Source of the DNA: Hemerocallis citrina | Lineage: Eukaryota > Streptophyta > Magnoliopsida > Asparagales > Asphodelaceae | Reading direction: 5' to 3' | NCBI GenBank assembly: GCA_017893485.1 | Contig: CM030364.1 | Span: 244,975,818 to 245,039,817 of the forward strand | DNA: 64,000 nt | Shown: positions 22,797 to 33,953 of the stretch, one piece after another | How positions within the stretch are numbered: position 1 is the stretch's first letter | How the letters are laid out: the number at the start of each line of letters is the position of its first letter | Notes under the pieces: generated by a model | What the model saw: the letters and a program-made list of their open reading frames with translations, nothing else | Database searches by the model: none | Told to the model about the DNA's origin: nothing | Translations under genes and position numbers: made by a program

Positions 22797-23490
22797 GTCG
22801 AACTCCGAATGGCGAGCTTCTTTTAGGTCGATCATGAGTGGAGTCGCGAAGTAACGTTGAGCCGAGTTGTGCACTTACTTGATTAGGTTAACGTCGTCGG
22901 AGCGTTTTTTAGGACAGTGAGCTATCCCTAGCTCGCTTGTCGGACTCCGGAACCATTGTCGGTTTAAGGGGTGTAGGAGCAATTTCGAATGGCGAACTAC
23001 CCTAGCTTGCTTCGGAGCGAGCTTGCGGAGTAGGTTCGAACCAAGTGTTGGACTCCGGAACCATTGTCACTTTAAGGGGTGTTGGAGCAGTTTTGAATGG
23101 CGAACTACCCCTAGCTCGCTTAGGAGCGAGCTTGTGGAGTAGGGTCGAACCAAGTGTTGGACTCCGTACCATTCAACGGTTGTGGGAGCATTTTCGAATG
23201 GCGAGCTACTTCTAGCTCGCTTAGGAGCGAGCTCGCGAAGTAGAATCGAGCCAAGTGTTGGACTCCGGAACCATTGTCAGTTTAAGGGGTGTAGGAGCAA
23301 TTTCGAATGGCGAACTACCCCTAGCTCGCTTAGGAGCGAGCTTGCGGAGTAGGGTCGAACCAAGTGTTGGACTCCGTACCATTCAACGGCTGTGGGAGCA
23401 TTTTCGAATGGCGAGCTACTTCTAGCTCGCTTAGGAGCGAGCTCGCGAAGTAGAATCGAGCCAAGTGTTGGACTCCGGAACCATTGTGAC
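22797..23490 (+). repeat. Hairpin repeat array II (~100-125-bp units, about five copies)
   Basis: Units carry gaatggcgaactacccctag, then AGCTCGCT-tagg-AGCGAGCT (a perfect 8-bp stem), then aagtgttggactcc. Two alternating types follow: A with ccattgtcNNtttaaggggt, and B with gtaccattcaacggYtgtgg. The order is A-A-B-A-B. The array lies between the convergent 3' ends of gag-pol and the opposite-strand block. It is unrelated in sequence to array I. Confidence 0.88.
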
Positions 23491-23541
23491 ATTAAAGAGT
23501 TACAAGCAGAGTAATAGTAGTGAAAACATGAAGAAACTTCA

Positions 23542-23547
23542 TTTATT
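23542..23547 (-). terminator. Possible sense poly(A) signal just after gag-pol
   Basis: The minus strand reads AATAAA, 80 bp after the gag-pol stop and before array II. A transcript ending here would be gag-pol only and unable to be reverse transcribed. Single-motif evidence. Confidence 0.3.
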
Positions 23548-23627
23548 AACATCTAATGATCGGCTGCTTCTAAAGTTGCTAGCCGTTATTACAATAATAA
23601 AAGAAAGCACAAAAGGACAAACTATGA

Positions 23628-26600
23628 CTAGAGAAAGGAGGGGAACGGTTCGACATCTCGAGTTACTTGGAGAGACGTAGTTGCCTTCTCTTGGTATTTC
23701 AAAAGATGGTCGGCGTTCCAAGTCCGGGGAATTTCTCTGCCTTCGAGATCCTCTAGCTTGTACGTACCGGGGCGGATTACTTTCGAGATCTTGTACGGTC
23801 CCTCCCAGTTCGGGGCCAGCTTGCTTTTCTGCCCGGGGAATGAGATGGCCAACTTCCGAAGGACTAAATCCCCTTCTTTGAGGTCCGTTGGGCGGACTCT
23901 TTTGTTGTATGCCAGCTCGATCCTTCTTCGGTAAGCTTGCTGGCGTATGGCAGCTCTCTCTCGGATTTCGTCTATCAGATCTAGGCTTGTTCTGAGTTCT
24001 CTAGCATTCTGCTCTTCTTCATAAGCGATCAGGCGAGGAGAGGGTATCCCGACTTCTAGGGGGATGATGGCTTCGGCCCCATAGGTGAGATTAAATGGGC
24101 TCTCGCCTGTTGGGGTCCGCTTGGTGGTGCGGTGATTCCAGAGTACGTTCGGCAGCTGATCGACCCATAGTCCCTTGGAACACTTGTCTAACCTCTTCTT
24201 GATTCCCGCAAGAATCTGTCGGTTGGCATTCTCAGCCTGGCCATTCGACTGGGGATGGGAGACGGAGGAGAATCGGTGTTGTATGGAAAGGTCTTCACAC
24301 AAGGCTCGGAAGGCGGCTCCAGTAAACTGTGTCCCGTTATCTGTGACTATGACTCGGGGAACGCCGAACCGGCAAATCACATTTTTCCAGAAGAATTGAA
24401 CGACCCTCTGTTCGGTGATCGTAGCCAGGGGCTCGGCTTCTATCCACTTAGAGAAATAGTCGACTGCCACGACTAGGAACTTTAGCTGTCCGGGGGCTGG
24501 AGGGAATGGTCCCAGTAAGTCCATCCCCCACATAGCGAAGGGAACGGGACTTGATAGGGAGGTCAGCGGTGCCTGCGGAAGACGTCGGATGTCTGCATAC
24601 TTTTGGCAGGAGCTGCACTGCCGAACGTGTCGTTCGGCGTCCCGTAGGAGAGTGGGCCAGTAATATCCATAGTTCAATACCTTGCGCGCCAGAGCCCTGG
24701 ATCCAGAATGGGCTCCGCCGATCCCCTCGTGGAGCTCCTGTAGGGCATAGTCGGCTTGCTCGGGGGAGAGGCACCTTAGATACGGTCGACCATCCGCTTG
24801 GGTGAAGGAGCGTTTGTATAAGATGCCTTCGAGTAAAGTAAAACGCTCGGCTCGGGCCCTGATTCTTCGTGCTTCCCTCGGATCTTCAGGGAGGAGTCCG
24901 TTCCTCAGGAATTCGACAATGGGTTTCATCCAGTTGTCTTCGAGGAGGACGGGCAATGCTTCAACGGAGTCTGGCGCTTCGTCCTCTATGCTCGGCTTTA
25001 GGAGGACTTCTATCAAAACGGTCTGTTCCAGACCTTGAAGGGAGGAGGAGGCTAACTTGGATAAGGCGTCGGCCTGAGCATTTTCTTCTCGAGGGATCCT
25101 TTGGATGAGAGCCTCGTCGAACAGCGCCATGAGGCTCTTTACTTTGGACAAGTATTTAGCCATTCTATCGTCGCGGGCTTCATACTCGCCGAGGACCTGG
25201 TTAACAATCAACTGGGAGTCGCTGAAAATCCGTAGCCGATGTGCCCCAGCATTTCGGGCCATTCGAAGCCCGGCTATTAGTGCTTCATATTCGGCCTCGT
25301 TGTTCGAGGCTTTGAAATTTATCCGGAGGGAGTATTGGAGGATGAAGCTATCTGGTCCTGCCAGGATGACTCCTGCCCCGCTACCCTCATTACAAGAGGA
25401 CCCGTCAACGTAGACCGACCAGACGGGGGGTCCCTTTGCTGCTTGGCCAGACTCGGGGATTGTAGTCTCAACTATGAATTCGGCCAGTGCCTGTGCCTTG
25501 ATTGCAGTCCAAGGCTGATAAGTTATATCGTGCTGGCTCAGCTCGATCGACCACTTCATGAGGCGACCAGAAGTCTCGGGATTGTGAAGAATCTGTTTCA
25601 GTGGCTGGTCGGTAAGGACGACCACCGAATGAGACTGAAAGTAGGGTCTAAGTTTTCTCGCGGCCATTACCAGGGCATACGCCATTTTCTCAATTTTCGG
25701 GTACCGAAGTTCGGCATCCCGGAGCACCTTGCTGACGTAGTATATGGGCTTCTGAGCCCTTTCTTCTTCTCTGACTAAGACCGCACTGAGCGTCTGTTCG
25801 GAAGCCGCGAGGTAGAGGTAGAGCGGTTCGCCGGGTACTGGTTTGCTAAGGAGAGGGGGATTGACGAGGTAGGCTTTAAGCTGGTCAAAGGAGTCTTGTT
25901 GCTGCTGCCCCCACTCGAATCCTTTAGCCCCCCTGAGGGCTTTGAAGAACGGGAGGCACTTCTCCCCGGACTTCGACAGGAAGCGCCCTATGGCGGCTAA
26001 GCGACCAGTCAGCCTCTGAACTTCTTTGACATTTCTAGGGGGGGCCATGTCCAGTATGGCCTTGATCTTCTCCGGATTCGCCTCTATTCCTCGTTGGCTA
26101 ACCATAAAGCCGAGGAACTTGCCTGATGAGACGCCGAACGCACATTTGTTCGGGTTGAGTCTCATATTGTTCCTTCTTAAAACATCAAATGCTTCTTGGA
26201 GGTCGGTCACATGATCAACACCTCGGATGCTTTTCACCAGCATGTCATCGACGTACACTTCCATGTTTCTGCCGATCTGAGCCTGAAAAACTTTGTTGAC
26301 GAGGCGCTGGTATGTTGCCCCTGCGTTCTTTAGGCCGAATGGCATGACCCTGTAGCAATAAAGGCCTTGGTCGGTCACGAAAGACGTCTTTGGGATATCC
26401 GGCGGGAACATCCTTATCTGATTGTAACCCGAGAAAGCGTCCATGAAGCTTAGAAGCTCGTGCCCCGAGGTTGCGTCAATCAGAGTGTCGATGCTCGGTA
26501 GAGGGAAGGGATCTTTGGGACAGGCTTTGTTGAGGTCGGTGAAATCAATGCAAATTCTCCATGTTCCGTTGGACTTCTTCACCATTACTACGTTCGATAA

Positions 26601-29375
26601 CCATTCAGGGTAGTTTACCTCCTGTATGAATCGGGCCTTCAGCAATTTATCTACCTCTTCTTTAATAGCGAGCTGTCGCTCGGGGGCGAACTTACGCCTC
26701 TTCTGCTGAACCGGTTTGGATCCCGGATCAACACTCAAGCGGTGGACTAAGAGTTCTTCGGAGATACCGGGCATGTCAGCTGCGGACCATGCGAAGAGGT
26801 CTTGATTGGCTCGGATGCATTCCACAATATCTGAGTATAGGGCGGACGGGAGGGCCTTGCTTACGAAGAACTTGCGGGTCGGCTCTTGCTCGGAGAAGAG
26901 CACCTCCTCCAGTTCGTCCGCTGGCTCGGAGGTCGGTCTTGTGGAATCTTGGGGAATTTCTAGGGTCTCTAAAGATAGGACGGGCCCAAGGGTCGAAGTC
27001 ATGTAGCATTTTCGGGCCTGCTCCTGATTTCCCCTTACTTCTCCGACCCCGGATCGGGTGGGAAACTTCATCTTCAGATGATATGCCGAGGGAACTGCTT
27101 CCAGAGCCGCAAGGCCGGGCCTGCCCAAAATGACGTTGTAGGCGGCGGGAACGTCCACTACCATGAAGTCCATCGGCTCCGTCCTGGTGGTAGGGGTTTG
27201 GCCGGCAGTTACATCGAGGGTGATCACCCCTTCTATAGTTACCGGAACCCCCGTGAACCCATGGAGAGTGTAACCGGCGGGCTTGAGTCTGTCTCTGGAG
27301 AGCTTCAGGCCTTTGAAAGCGGAGAGGAATAGGATGTTGACGGAGCTGCCGTTGTCAACTAAGATCCTCTCCACTTTGAAATTTGCCATGTGGAGGCTGA
27401 TGACGAGAGCGTCACAATGTGGGATACGAACTCCCTCGAGGTCTTCGTCGGAGAAGGTAACCGGCACTCCGAGGCCTTTGGGAGGAGGCGTGGTTCGGAC
27501 TGAATTGATCTCTCTGATAAACGCTTTCCGGGAGGAGTTCGAGGAGCCTTCCATCGGACCCCCATGGATGAGGTGGAGGACTCGCTCTTCCTCGAAGTCT
27601 GGCGTCTCTTCTCTTTCCGGACGTTTGTTAGCCCCCCGAGGCGGGGGAGGGAGCTCGGCTCGATCCTTTTTTACAAACTTCGTTAGCTGTCCCCTCTGGA
27701 TAAGGGCTTCGATCTCGTTCCTCAGAGCGCGGCAGTCGTTGGTGTCATGCCCGTGGTCCCGGTGATAGCGGCACCATTTCTCTTTATCTCTTCTCTTGGC
27801 GGGAGTATTCATTTTGGGAGCCGGAGGTAAGACCCCGTCTTTTTCGACCTCCATGAAGATGGCCGAGAGGTTAGCGTTGAGGGGAGTGAACTTCTCAAAT
27901 CTAGGGGGAGGTCGGCGCTGGCCGGCATTATCCTTCTGGAGCTTCTTGGCTCCTTCTTCCTCTGCCCCCTTCCTTTTAAGCCTGAAGGCGGGCACTTCCC
28001 AGTTGGGTTGTTGCTCGGCCTCTTCGGCCCGAATGTACTTTTCGGTGCGAAGGAGAAGGTCGGAAAAGTCATGTGGGGGTTTCTTGGCGAGGGAGGAGCG
28101 GAGGTTGGAATTGAGAATGTTGGATTGGAATGCTGCGGTAGCGACCGATTGGTCGAGGGAGGCAATGGTTCTAGCTTCGGCCGTGAACCTCTTCACGTAG
28201 TCCCTCAGTTTTTCCCCCTTTTGCTGACGGAGGTGCAATAGTGAGATGCTGGTTTTCTCGGTCCTTCGGCTGCTGACAAAGTGGGTGATGAAGAGGGTTT
28301 CGAACTGTTCAAAGGAGAATATCGATGCCGGGACGAGACGAGAGTACCATTCTCGAGCCGGACCTTTGAGTGTCGCGGGGAATGTTTTGCAGAGGAGGGC
28401 ATCGGAAGCTTGGTGGAGGAGCATCAAAGTCTTAAAGCCTTCGATGTGATCAACTGGATCGGTCTCGCCGGTGTAATTCTCGAATTGGGGAGGTTTGAAG
28501 CCGAACGGCACAGGGGCATCCACTATGGTTCGGGAGAACGGGGGCCGGCTAGGACGTAGGGTCCTCCCCCTGAGTTCCTCTTCTCGGTTTATCTGACCCA
28601 GGAGCTTTTCCACCTCGTTGAGACGGCGGTCCATGATGTCATCCCTCCGACGGTAATTCGCCGGACCACGGGACTCGTCTTCGTATGAGGGGGAGCGAGG
28701 GCTGCGGCGGCGATTACTTCGGGAGCGACGAGGACTCGGGGTGCGTCGGGAGTTGGTTGGTGCAGGACGAGGAGAGGGGGACCGTTGGCGAGGGCTTCGG
28801 ACCGGAGGAGGGGATAGGGCCCTCGGCTCGTTGGGATTTTGACGGAGGTTGAGGGCCTGTTGTACCATTGCTTGGAACTGCTGGAACTCGGCACGGGTGA
28901 TGGGTGCCTCATTGTTCCTAGGCTGCTGCCGACCTGCGGGAGAGTGCCTTCTTCGGTAATAATCGGGGGAGTCCTTTCTCCCTCTTCGGATGGGGGACCT
29001 CCTGTGCTCTCGGTGACGGGGGGATCGCTCTTGCTGGCGGGAGGCTTCCCCCCGAGCCCGCTTTTCATCCAGATGGCGACGAAGGTCATCATCTTCCGGG
29101 CGTTTGGGAGGGGCATTGTGGCGACCGGAGGCCCGGGGATGATGGGAGGCCATGGAAGCACTGGAGGCGTTGTGGATGGAGATGTTCTCTTGGTGAAGGG
29201 GTTGTTTCTGGGGGTTAGGCCCCTTTGGATCAGGAGGTGGAGGGTTCCGTTGGAGCGGCTCCTCTATGGTAGGAGGGAGTTGCCCTTGTTGCTGAGCGGG
29301 ATCAGGAAGGACTTCTTGCTGGTCAGGGTTGGGCGCTCGGTTGGAGCCCCTAGATCTAACTTTGCGTGGCGGCAT
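23628..29375 (-). CDS. Gag-pol polyprotein of the Tat element, 1,915 aa
   Basis: One uninterrupted frame. Residues 1-270: Pro/Arg/Ser-rich Gag start. About 295-460: retrotransposon Gag domain ([10 protein letters not shown]). 535-548: zinc knuckle [16 protein letters not shown]2HX4HX4C, the CHHC form seen in Tat elements. Protease motif ILVDNGSS near 671-678. Reverse transcriptase about 885-1110, with YVDD at 1041-1044. First RNase H about 1170-1300, where the usual D of the FDAS motif is Ala (YLAAS). Second, archaeal-type RNase H about 1315-1440 with VYVDGSS (D1324), [14 protein letters not shown] (D1386) and ADALSK. Integrase: zinc finger H1549, H1556, C1587, C1590; catalytic D1619, D1679, E1715 (exact DX35E). 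No chromodomain. All catalytic residues except those of the first RNase H are present, so autonomy is plausible. Confidence 0.97.
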   Translation of the reverse strand: MPPRKVRSRGSNRAPNPDQQEVLPDPAQQQGQLPPTIEEPLQRNPPPPDPKGPNPQKQPLHQENISIHNASSASMASHHPRASGRHNAPPKRPEDDDLRRHLDEKRARGEASRQQERSPRHREHRRSPIRRGRKDSPDYYRRRHSPAGRQQPRNNEAPITRAEFQQFQAMVQQALNLRQNPNEPRALSPPPVRSPRQRSPSPRPAPTNSRRTPSPRRSRSNRRRSPRSPSYEDESRGPANYRRRDDIMDRRLNEVEKLLGQINREEELRGRTLRPSRPPFSRTIVDAPVPFGFKPPQFENYTGETDPVDHIEGFKTLMLLHQASDALLCKTFPATLKGPAREWYSRLVPASIFSFEQFETLFITHFVSSRRTEKTSISLLHLRQQKGEKLRDYVKRFTAEARTIASLDQSVATAAFQSNILNSNLRSSLAKKPPHDFSDLLLRTEKYIRAEEAEQQPNWEVPAFRLKRKGAEEEGAKKLQKDNAGQRRPPPRFEKFTPLNANLSAIFMEVEKDGVLPPAPKMNTPAKRRDKEKWCRYHRDHGHDTNDCRALRNEIEALIQRGQLTKFVKKDRAELPPPPRGANKRPEREETPDFEEERVLHLIHGGPMEGSSNSSRKAFIREINSVRTTPPPKGLGVPVTFSDEDLEGVRIPHCDALVISLHMANFKVERILVDNGSSVNILFLSAFKGLKLSRDRLKPAGYTLHGFTGVPVTIEGVITLDVTAGQTPTTRTEPMDFMVVDVPAAYNVILGRPGLAALEAVPSAYHLKMKFPTRSGVGEVRGNQEQARKCYMTSTLGPVLSLETLEIPQDSTRPTSEPADELEEVLFSEQEPTRKFFVSKALPSALYSDIVECIRANQDLFAWSAADMPGISEELLVHRLSVDPGSKPVQQKRRKFAPERQLAIKEEVDKLLKARFIQEVNYPEWLSNVVMVKKSNGTWRICIDFTDLNKACPKDPFPLPSIDTLIDATSGHELLSFMDAFSGYNQIRMFPPDIPKTSFVTDQGLYCYRVMPFGLKNAGATYQRLVNKVFQAQIGRNMEVYVDDMLVKSIRGVDHVTDLQEAFDVLRRNNMRLNPNKCAFGVSSGKFLGFMVSQRGIEANPEKIKAILDMAPPRNVKEVQRLTGRLAAIGRFLSKSGEKCLPFFKALRGAKGFEWGQQQQDSFDQLKAYLVNPPLLSKPVPGEPLYLYLAASEQTLSAVLVREEERAQKPIYYVSKVLRDAELRYPKIEKMAYALVMAARKLRPYFQSHSVVVLTDQPLKQILHNPETSGRLMKWSIELSQHDITYQPWTAIKAQALAEFIVETTIPESGQAAKGPPVWSVYVDGSSCNEGSGAGVILAGPDSFILQYSLRINFKASNNEAEYEALIAGLRMARNAGAHRLRIFSDSQLIVNQVLGEYEARDDRMAKYLSKVKSLMALFDEALIQRIPREENAQADALSKLASSSLQGLEQTVLIEVLLKPSIEDEAPDSVEALPVLLEDNWMKPIVEFLRNGLLPEDPREARRIRARAERFTLLEGILYKRSFTQADGRPYLRCLSPEQADYALQELHEGIGGAHSGSRALARKVLNYGYYWPTLLRDAERHVRQCSSCQKYADIRRLPQAPLTSLSSPVPFAMWGMDLLGPFPPAPGQLKFLVVAVDYFSKWIEAEPLATITEQRVVQFFWKNVICRFGVPRVIVTDNGTQFTGAAFRALCEDLSIQHRFSSVSHPQSNGQAENANRQILAGIKKRLDKCSKGLWVDQLPNVLWNHRTTKRTPTGESPFNLTYGAEAIIPLEVGIPSPRLIAYEEEQNARELRTSLDLIDEIRERAAIRQQAYRRRIELAYNKRVRPTDLKEGDLVLRKLAISFPGQKSKLAPNWEGPYKISKVIRPGTYKLEDLEGREIPRTWNADHLLKYQEKATTSLQVTRDVEPFPSFL

Positions 29376-29426
29376 GGCAGGAGAAAACCTGTTCCGTGGA
29401 AGGAGGAAAGGTCTCTATTCGTTTGT

Positions 29427-29444
29427 TTCCCACAGACGGCGCCA
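29427..29444 (-). other. Primer-binding site of the Tat element
   Basis: The minus strand reads TGGCGCCGTCTGTGGGAA, three bases from the 5' LTR; TGG pairs with the tRNA CCA end. I do not assign the tRNA isotype. Confidence 0.88.
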
Positions 29445-29447
29445 ATC

Positions 29448-30109
29448 TGTTGCCGCTAAATTTGGTGTGGGGGCAAACAGATAGAACTTGTGGATTCTTG
29501 GGGAAACTGAATAGGGAAACCTGCGTACCTGTTCCGTCGGGCCTCGTTCGTCGTTCCTGCCGTGCACCTGCAAAAAGTGCGAGACACCGGGGTTGTTCCC
29601 GGCGACGCACCCTCCGACGCTCAAGTCAGTAATCTGGCAGACTATGAAAGAGCGTAAAAAACTGGTGAAAGATTGATTACCTGTTAATGGAGGTGGGTGA
29701 GGGGTATTTATAGGCGTCTTAGGGAATGGTTTTAGGAATGTAATCCCCGTGATTAGATAAGGAATATTCCTCGTAGTCAGATAAGGTATGTAATCTGATA
29801 AGGTATATTCCCTGTAATCAGTTAAGGAATTTTAATCCCCAAATCCCAGTGAAAAGGTAGATGTCCATCAGGGCCGTTGATCGTGTTTAATCAGGGATCC
29901 TGACTCTGTCTTGTTGGATTGGGAGCGCAGCGGGTTGAGATCCACGCCCTCTTGTTGGCGGATCCATTCGCGGACCATTGGGCCCTAGGAGGGCAGATCC
30001 AATACCCGTTTTGGTCCTCTTGTGGGCGAAATTACCGTTTTACCCTCAGGTCTCAAGATTCGTGCCTGATTTGGACGGTTCCGATTAAATCCCATTTTTA
30101 GCCATATCA
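29448..30109 (-). repeat. 5' LTR of the Tat element
   Basis: 662 bp; same boundaries and, by eye, the same sequence as 16,726-17,387. Confidence 0.96.
29705..29712 (-). promoter_or_regulatory. TATA box in the 5' LTR
   Basis: The minus strand reads TATAAATA, about 330 bp upstream of the gag-pol ATG, pointing into gag-pol. This is the likely promoter of the genomic transcript. Confidence 0.65.
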
Positions 30110-30114
30110 GTTAC
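30110..30114. other. Right TSD (GTTAC) of the Tat element
   Basis: Exact repeat of 16,721-16,725. Confidence 0.95.
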
Positions 30115-31892
30115 CCTTGCCGAGACTCCAAAGCTTTCTTGTTCTTCCAGAACATTTTTCGTGGTAGGACTTGTGGTTTTTTTTATCTTCTCTAATTACA
30201 GTAAACCTAGACTTCTACTTGAAGGTACTACGATTTCTTCCTTGAAGTCTCCATATCTAATTTGGATCATCCTCGATCATTCTTCCCAAAACACTTCTAA
30301 ACCACATTTCCTTCAATCTGTTTTAGTTCAATCCTTACTACCCTTGACTATGCTCCTCCTTCCTTTGTTCCAAATGCGGTATCATCTCCAACTCATCTCA
30401 GTGCTCCGATCTATACACCTCTTCCTCTCTCTGCTCTGTCTTCGGCTTCCATTGACTACCCCTGGTCTACTTTGTTGGTTTATCCTGATTCCTCTTTGGA
30501 TTGGGATAAACATTCTAACAAGTGCAAGGTTCTTATTGTCTCTCTTTTCCTTCCTGTCTCGTTTGCTCTATTATGGAGAATGTTCCTGTTTACTCTTTAT
30601 CTTTTTCCTCCCATACTATATCTTTAGCGCATCCATTAAGCTCACATTTTCTCAAAAAATTTCCTTCGCATTTCAAGGTTGGAGCTTCTTCTCTATCTCT
30701 AGTCTTTGTTGGTTTTAGCACATTAAGTGGTTATCTAATTTGGAAGTGGTCTATTGTCCCCCTTCATCTTCAAATTTTCTTTATGAACCCTCTTCCCCTC
30801 TACTTGTAGACCCTTTGCCACCCCTCTTCTTTCTTCAGCTCTGATTGATAACTCTGATGAGTTATCTATCTCCATTGACTGCTCCATATCTATTACTGGC
30901 TCCCCATTGGCTCCCCACATCTTCCATCTCCCCCTACCCCCAAAAAATAATATTCCAGGAAGAGTTATAAACCTCCTCTTATTTGTGCTAGTGCCCGTAT
31001 CCGAGCTAAAAAGGATGCCAACTTAACCTCTTATTCCAAGGCCTCTTTAGCCGCACAAATTAGGAATCTCGAAATTCTGCATACCTCTAACAATTTTGAT
31101 CTCAATGACCTTTCGGGCTCGATCTATCAGATTCATTTTGATTCCTTTTCTGATATCAAAATGATGGGAATTGCTTCTCATATGAGGTTTCTTATTAATC
31201 CCTCCAGCATCTATGTTTTAGATTCTATTCGAGCCTCCGAAGTTGTTGTGTCTTTGTCTCAAAAAGATTAACATTTTCCGGAATCATGACATCTGGCAAT
31301 TTCTTTAGCTATTTTTGGTGGTGTTTCTTCCGCTCCTACTATCTTCTCATACTATGTATGTTTTCTTTCATGCATTGGTTATCATCTTCTCATTACTTTT
31401 GAGTTTCCACTTCTACATTTCCCTCTGAATCACACTCTCTCTGTTTGCTTTTTAGTTTCGATTCTCCTGTGTTTTCTTTTTTTCTTTTTATGTGCAGATT
31501 GAGGTTTGCGCCTTTGTGTTGGGCTATCTAGCCTCCTATCACATGGTACAGTTCTGTATTCTTCGCTTATGATATCAAGTTGTGAATGTTCCTGATTCTG
31601 ATTTCATGCTAGCTGCAGATTCATTTTGCCTTGCAATTGTTTGCCTCTGTGGGCGTATTCCCTCCTCTTTGGTGCGGCTGTGTTGGTGGCTCATTTAGAT
31701 GTGATTCCATCCATGTTGATTTCTCTGTCTCCCTGTTTGGTGTTGTTCTACATTTTTTAGGTAGATAGCTTATCTGCTTGCGTTTCTGTAGTCATGTGTA
31801 TATTTTTTACTGTCTCTCTTTTTTGTTTTACAGCTTGTAAGCTATTTGTACATATTTGGGTATCTCTCTCTCTGTCTCTAATCCATACTATC
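30115..31892 (+). pseudogene. 3' part of the LINE-like element, with the end of its ORF1-like frame
   Basis: The sequence continues the zinc-knuckle frame after the Tat insertion. A later stretch (about 30,955-31,270) reads KPPLICASARIRAKKDANL and ends ...VVVSLSQKD followed by a stop, resembling the C-terminal part of a plant ORF1-like protein. Between the two, frames are interrupted, so the copy was decaying or spliced. From 31,270 to the poly(A) tract is an untranslated T-rich 3' region. No reverse transcriptase motif (such as YADD) is present. Confidence 0.55.
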
Positions 31893-31912
31893 AAAAAAAA
31901 AAAAAAAAAAAA
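31893..31912 (+). repeat. Poly(A) tract ending the LINE-like element
   Basis: About 20 A residues directly before the right TSD copy. Confidence 0.9.
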
Positions 31913-31925
31913 ACCCTAAAGTCTA
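31913..31925. other. Right target-site duplication of the LINE-like element
   Basis: Exact match to 15,288-15,300. Confidence 0.88.
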
Positions 31926-32192
31926 ACCAACCAACTGACATATTGGAGTTTTTCTTAAACGACAAGGGAGCTAGAGATAGTAAACCAACAATATCTTATG
32001 TTTTCGCACCCTCTATTCCTCATATTTGTCCATTTAATAGTGAAGGCTTAAAAATGCTTTAGGATATAGTATACATAAACAATATGTACGTATGGTACCA
32101 ATATACCCAAACTTCACTACCCTAAATTAAGCCTCCCCGATCTAGAGTTCCCATAAGACAGTATCATAGCTTTTCATATCGTTTATTGCATC

Positions 32193-32230
<38 letters not shown>

Positions 32231-32255
32231 GTACTTGTTTGTTTTATATTGAAGG
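31926..32255. other. Spacer with an (ATT)n microsatellite
   Basis: Sequence downstream of gene B. An (ATT)n tract spans 32,193-32,230. No DUF569 exon 2 is found here. Confidence 0.6.
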
Positions 32256-32924
32256 CTAAAAGTAACATCCAACATAGTTGGACCGACATATGCATGCAAA
32301 ATTTATATATTGTAATAAATGAATAACAGAGAAATATACCTCCTCTCTTGAAAACCTCGAGGACGGATCTGGTGATCCCCCTGAATAATTCGGTGGTGGC
32401 GGAGGCGGCGCCATCATCGGCCTGGTCGGCCCATCATGTCCACTCCTACAGCTGGCTCCCCCTCCCTCTGTAGGCCTCGCCTCAAGAATCTCCACATCCC
32501 ACAACACCCAATCCTGTGACGACGTCCGATGCGGTATATCATGTGTGACCGAATTCCTCCATGGCGGTAGTCCCCCATTCGCCCTCAAATAATTCCCGTA
32601 CCTCGTCTTCAACTTAACATGAAACCCCTCCCTTATTGGCTCCCACTCGACTGATGAGTCGAGGCGGCGGGGCAGGGTTTGGAGCACCTTGCGGCCTGAG
32701 ACACCTAGGAAGAAGGGCTCATTGGAGGCGGTCAGGTAGCGCTGGTGAACAGATTTGAGGCGAATGACATCATAGCTGGATTCGGTGAACTCGACGGTCC
32801 AAAGGACATCACGGGAGGAGCCATGGCGGTCTTGGGATACATGCTCCTCGTCGTCGTCAGCGAGGAGGTACTTGTTGTTGTGGCTGCGAAACCGAACGGT
32901 TTTCGCGTTTTTAAAGAGCTCCAT
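32256..32924 (-). CDS. DUF569 protein, gene B (exon 1 only; truncated paralogue)
   Basis: Exon 1, 32,924-32,340, is exactly 195 codons like gene A exon 1 and ends at the matching donor (GAG|GTATAT). It gives MELFKNAKTVRFRSH, NKYLLADDDEEHVSQD, RYLTASNEPFFLG and ANGGLPPWRNSVTHD, then a Pro-rich linker. No second exon (RTVYYV...PPNNATMHIVV) is present before the LINE-like insertion at 31,912, nor beyond it up to gene A. If the donor is not used, the frame continues to a stop at 32,256, giving 222 aa with an unrelated hydrophobic tail. It is either a truncated duplicate or a one-domain variant. The trefoil exon is well conserved with gene A and has no stop or frameshift. Confidence 0.75.
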   Translation of the reverse strand: MELFKNAKTVRFRSHNNKYLLADDDEEHVSQDRHGSSRDVLWTVEFTESSYDVIRLKSVHQRYLTASNEPFFLGVSGRKVLQTLPRRLDSSVEWEPIREGFHVKLKTRYGNYLRANGGLPPWRNSVTHDIPHRTSSQDWVLWDVEILEARPTEGGGASCRSGHDGPTRPMMAPPPPPPNYSGGSPDPSSRFSREEVYFSVIHLLQYINFACICRSNYVGCYF

Positions 32925-33502
32925 TGAGATGGGATTCGGGGGAGGAGGAGAGGAGTGGTTAGGTTAAATTTTTTTTTTTTAATGGCGATTTGGGGGGAAA
33001 ATAATGCATCAGCTAATGAAGAGGGGGAAGGAAAATGAGGAAGACAGATGGGGGCATAAATTTAGGCGTCTTTGTAACTATTAAAAGTTAATTAGTAAAA
33101 TTCGAAATTTTTGCTTGCATTATTTCCCTTTATAGCCAAATTTGTGTTGAGTTTGTGACTAGGCTGGCAAGTTAAGTTAAATAAAATCGCTTAAGGTCGC
33201 TACAAAAACAGACAAACCAGTTGTTTCTTTCAAGAGGTAGCCATGCGGAACATAGTAAACAATTACTTAAAAATAAAAATAAAAATAAAAGTCAATTAGA
33301 GAATTCATTTGTATATATATAATGAATTAATGATGAGTATAGGTTGGCATGCTCACATGTCAACTTTAAAGATTTTTGATGATTCTAGCATATTTCATAA
33401 CTGTGAATAAATCTAGTTAATTATTTTGTTTACAGCAAAATTCTTAATTTCAGGTATATTTGTGCTAGCTAGTTAACCATAAGGCAAATAGTGTAATATA
33501 TA
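32925..33502. other. 5' flank of gene B
   Basis: Contains a T12 tract, then taatggcgatttgg and gaggaagacagatgggggc, which match the gene A flank. The rest is AT-rich with nothing recognised. Confidence 0.4.
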
Positions 33503-33953
33503 TCTATACTATTATTATGCAAAGTCCCATTTTTTAGGCTTTTTACTATCATGCCCTCATAAACAAAAAAGGCTAAAAAATAATGCAGGGTTAATTCTGT
33601 CAAATTTTACCCCTGATCCCTACACAATCAAAGGGCACAAGTATAATTTTCACTTCACATTTACTTCAATCTCTTTCACTCAACCCGTCGATTCCTTTCC
33701 CTCTCTCTCTAAATCCCCACCACCTCTCTCTCTCCTCACCCCCGCCCCCCCAAACTTCGCTCGCATTGCGCGACCCCCCTCCCTCCCGTCCGCTCTGCTC
33801 TCGAACCCTCCTCCCTCGCGCCGCGCGACCACGCTCCACTCTCGAACCCTCCTCCCTCGCGCCGCGCGACCAACGCGACCTCCCTTTGTTGATCGATCGT
33901 TGCTTGAAAATCTCATCGCTCTCATTGCGATCTCACTCCCTCTACCACACAAA

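Larger units (their letters stand above)
16726..30109 (-). mobile_element. Complete Tat-clade Ty3/gypsy retrotransposon, 13,384 bp
   Basis: Two 662-bp LTRs, an exact 5-bp TSD (GTTAC), a PBS, a polypurine tract and an uninterrupted 1,915-codon gag-pol on the minus strand. The LTRs show no difference on visual comparison, so the insertion is very recent. Order in the element's own sense: LTR, PBS, gag-pol, hairpin repeat array II, opposite-strand gene block, hairpin repeat array I, PPT, LTR. An extra archaeal-type RNase H domain before integrase places it in the Tat clade (Tat/Ogre/Retand group). Opposite-strand ORFs between pol and the 3' LTR are known in some members of that group. Confidence 0.96.
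15301..31912 (+). mobile_element. LINE-like, ORF1-only retroelement split by a Tat element
   Basis: Segments are 15,301-16,725 and 30,115-31,912, about 3.2 kb once the nested Tat element and its second TSD are removed. It has a C/T-rich 5' end, a zinc-knuckle reading frame, a poly(A) tract (31,893-31,912) and a perfect 13-bp TSD. No endonuclease or reverse transcriptase motif is visible in any frame of either segment, so it is non-autonomous and must have used enzymes supplied in trans. Confidence 0.78.

Noticed and set aside
24448..24774. Additional frames overlapping gag-pol on either strand
   Set aside because: Shadows of the 1,915-codon gag-pol, which contains all expected domains in order.
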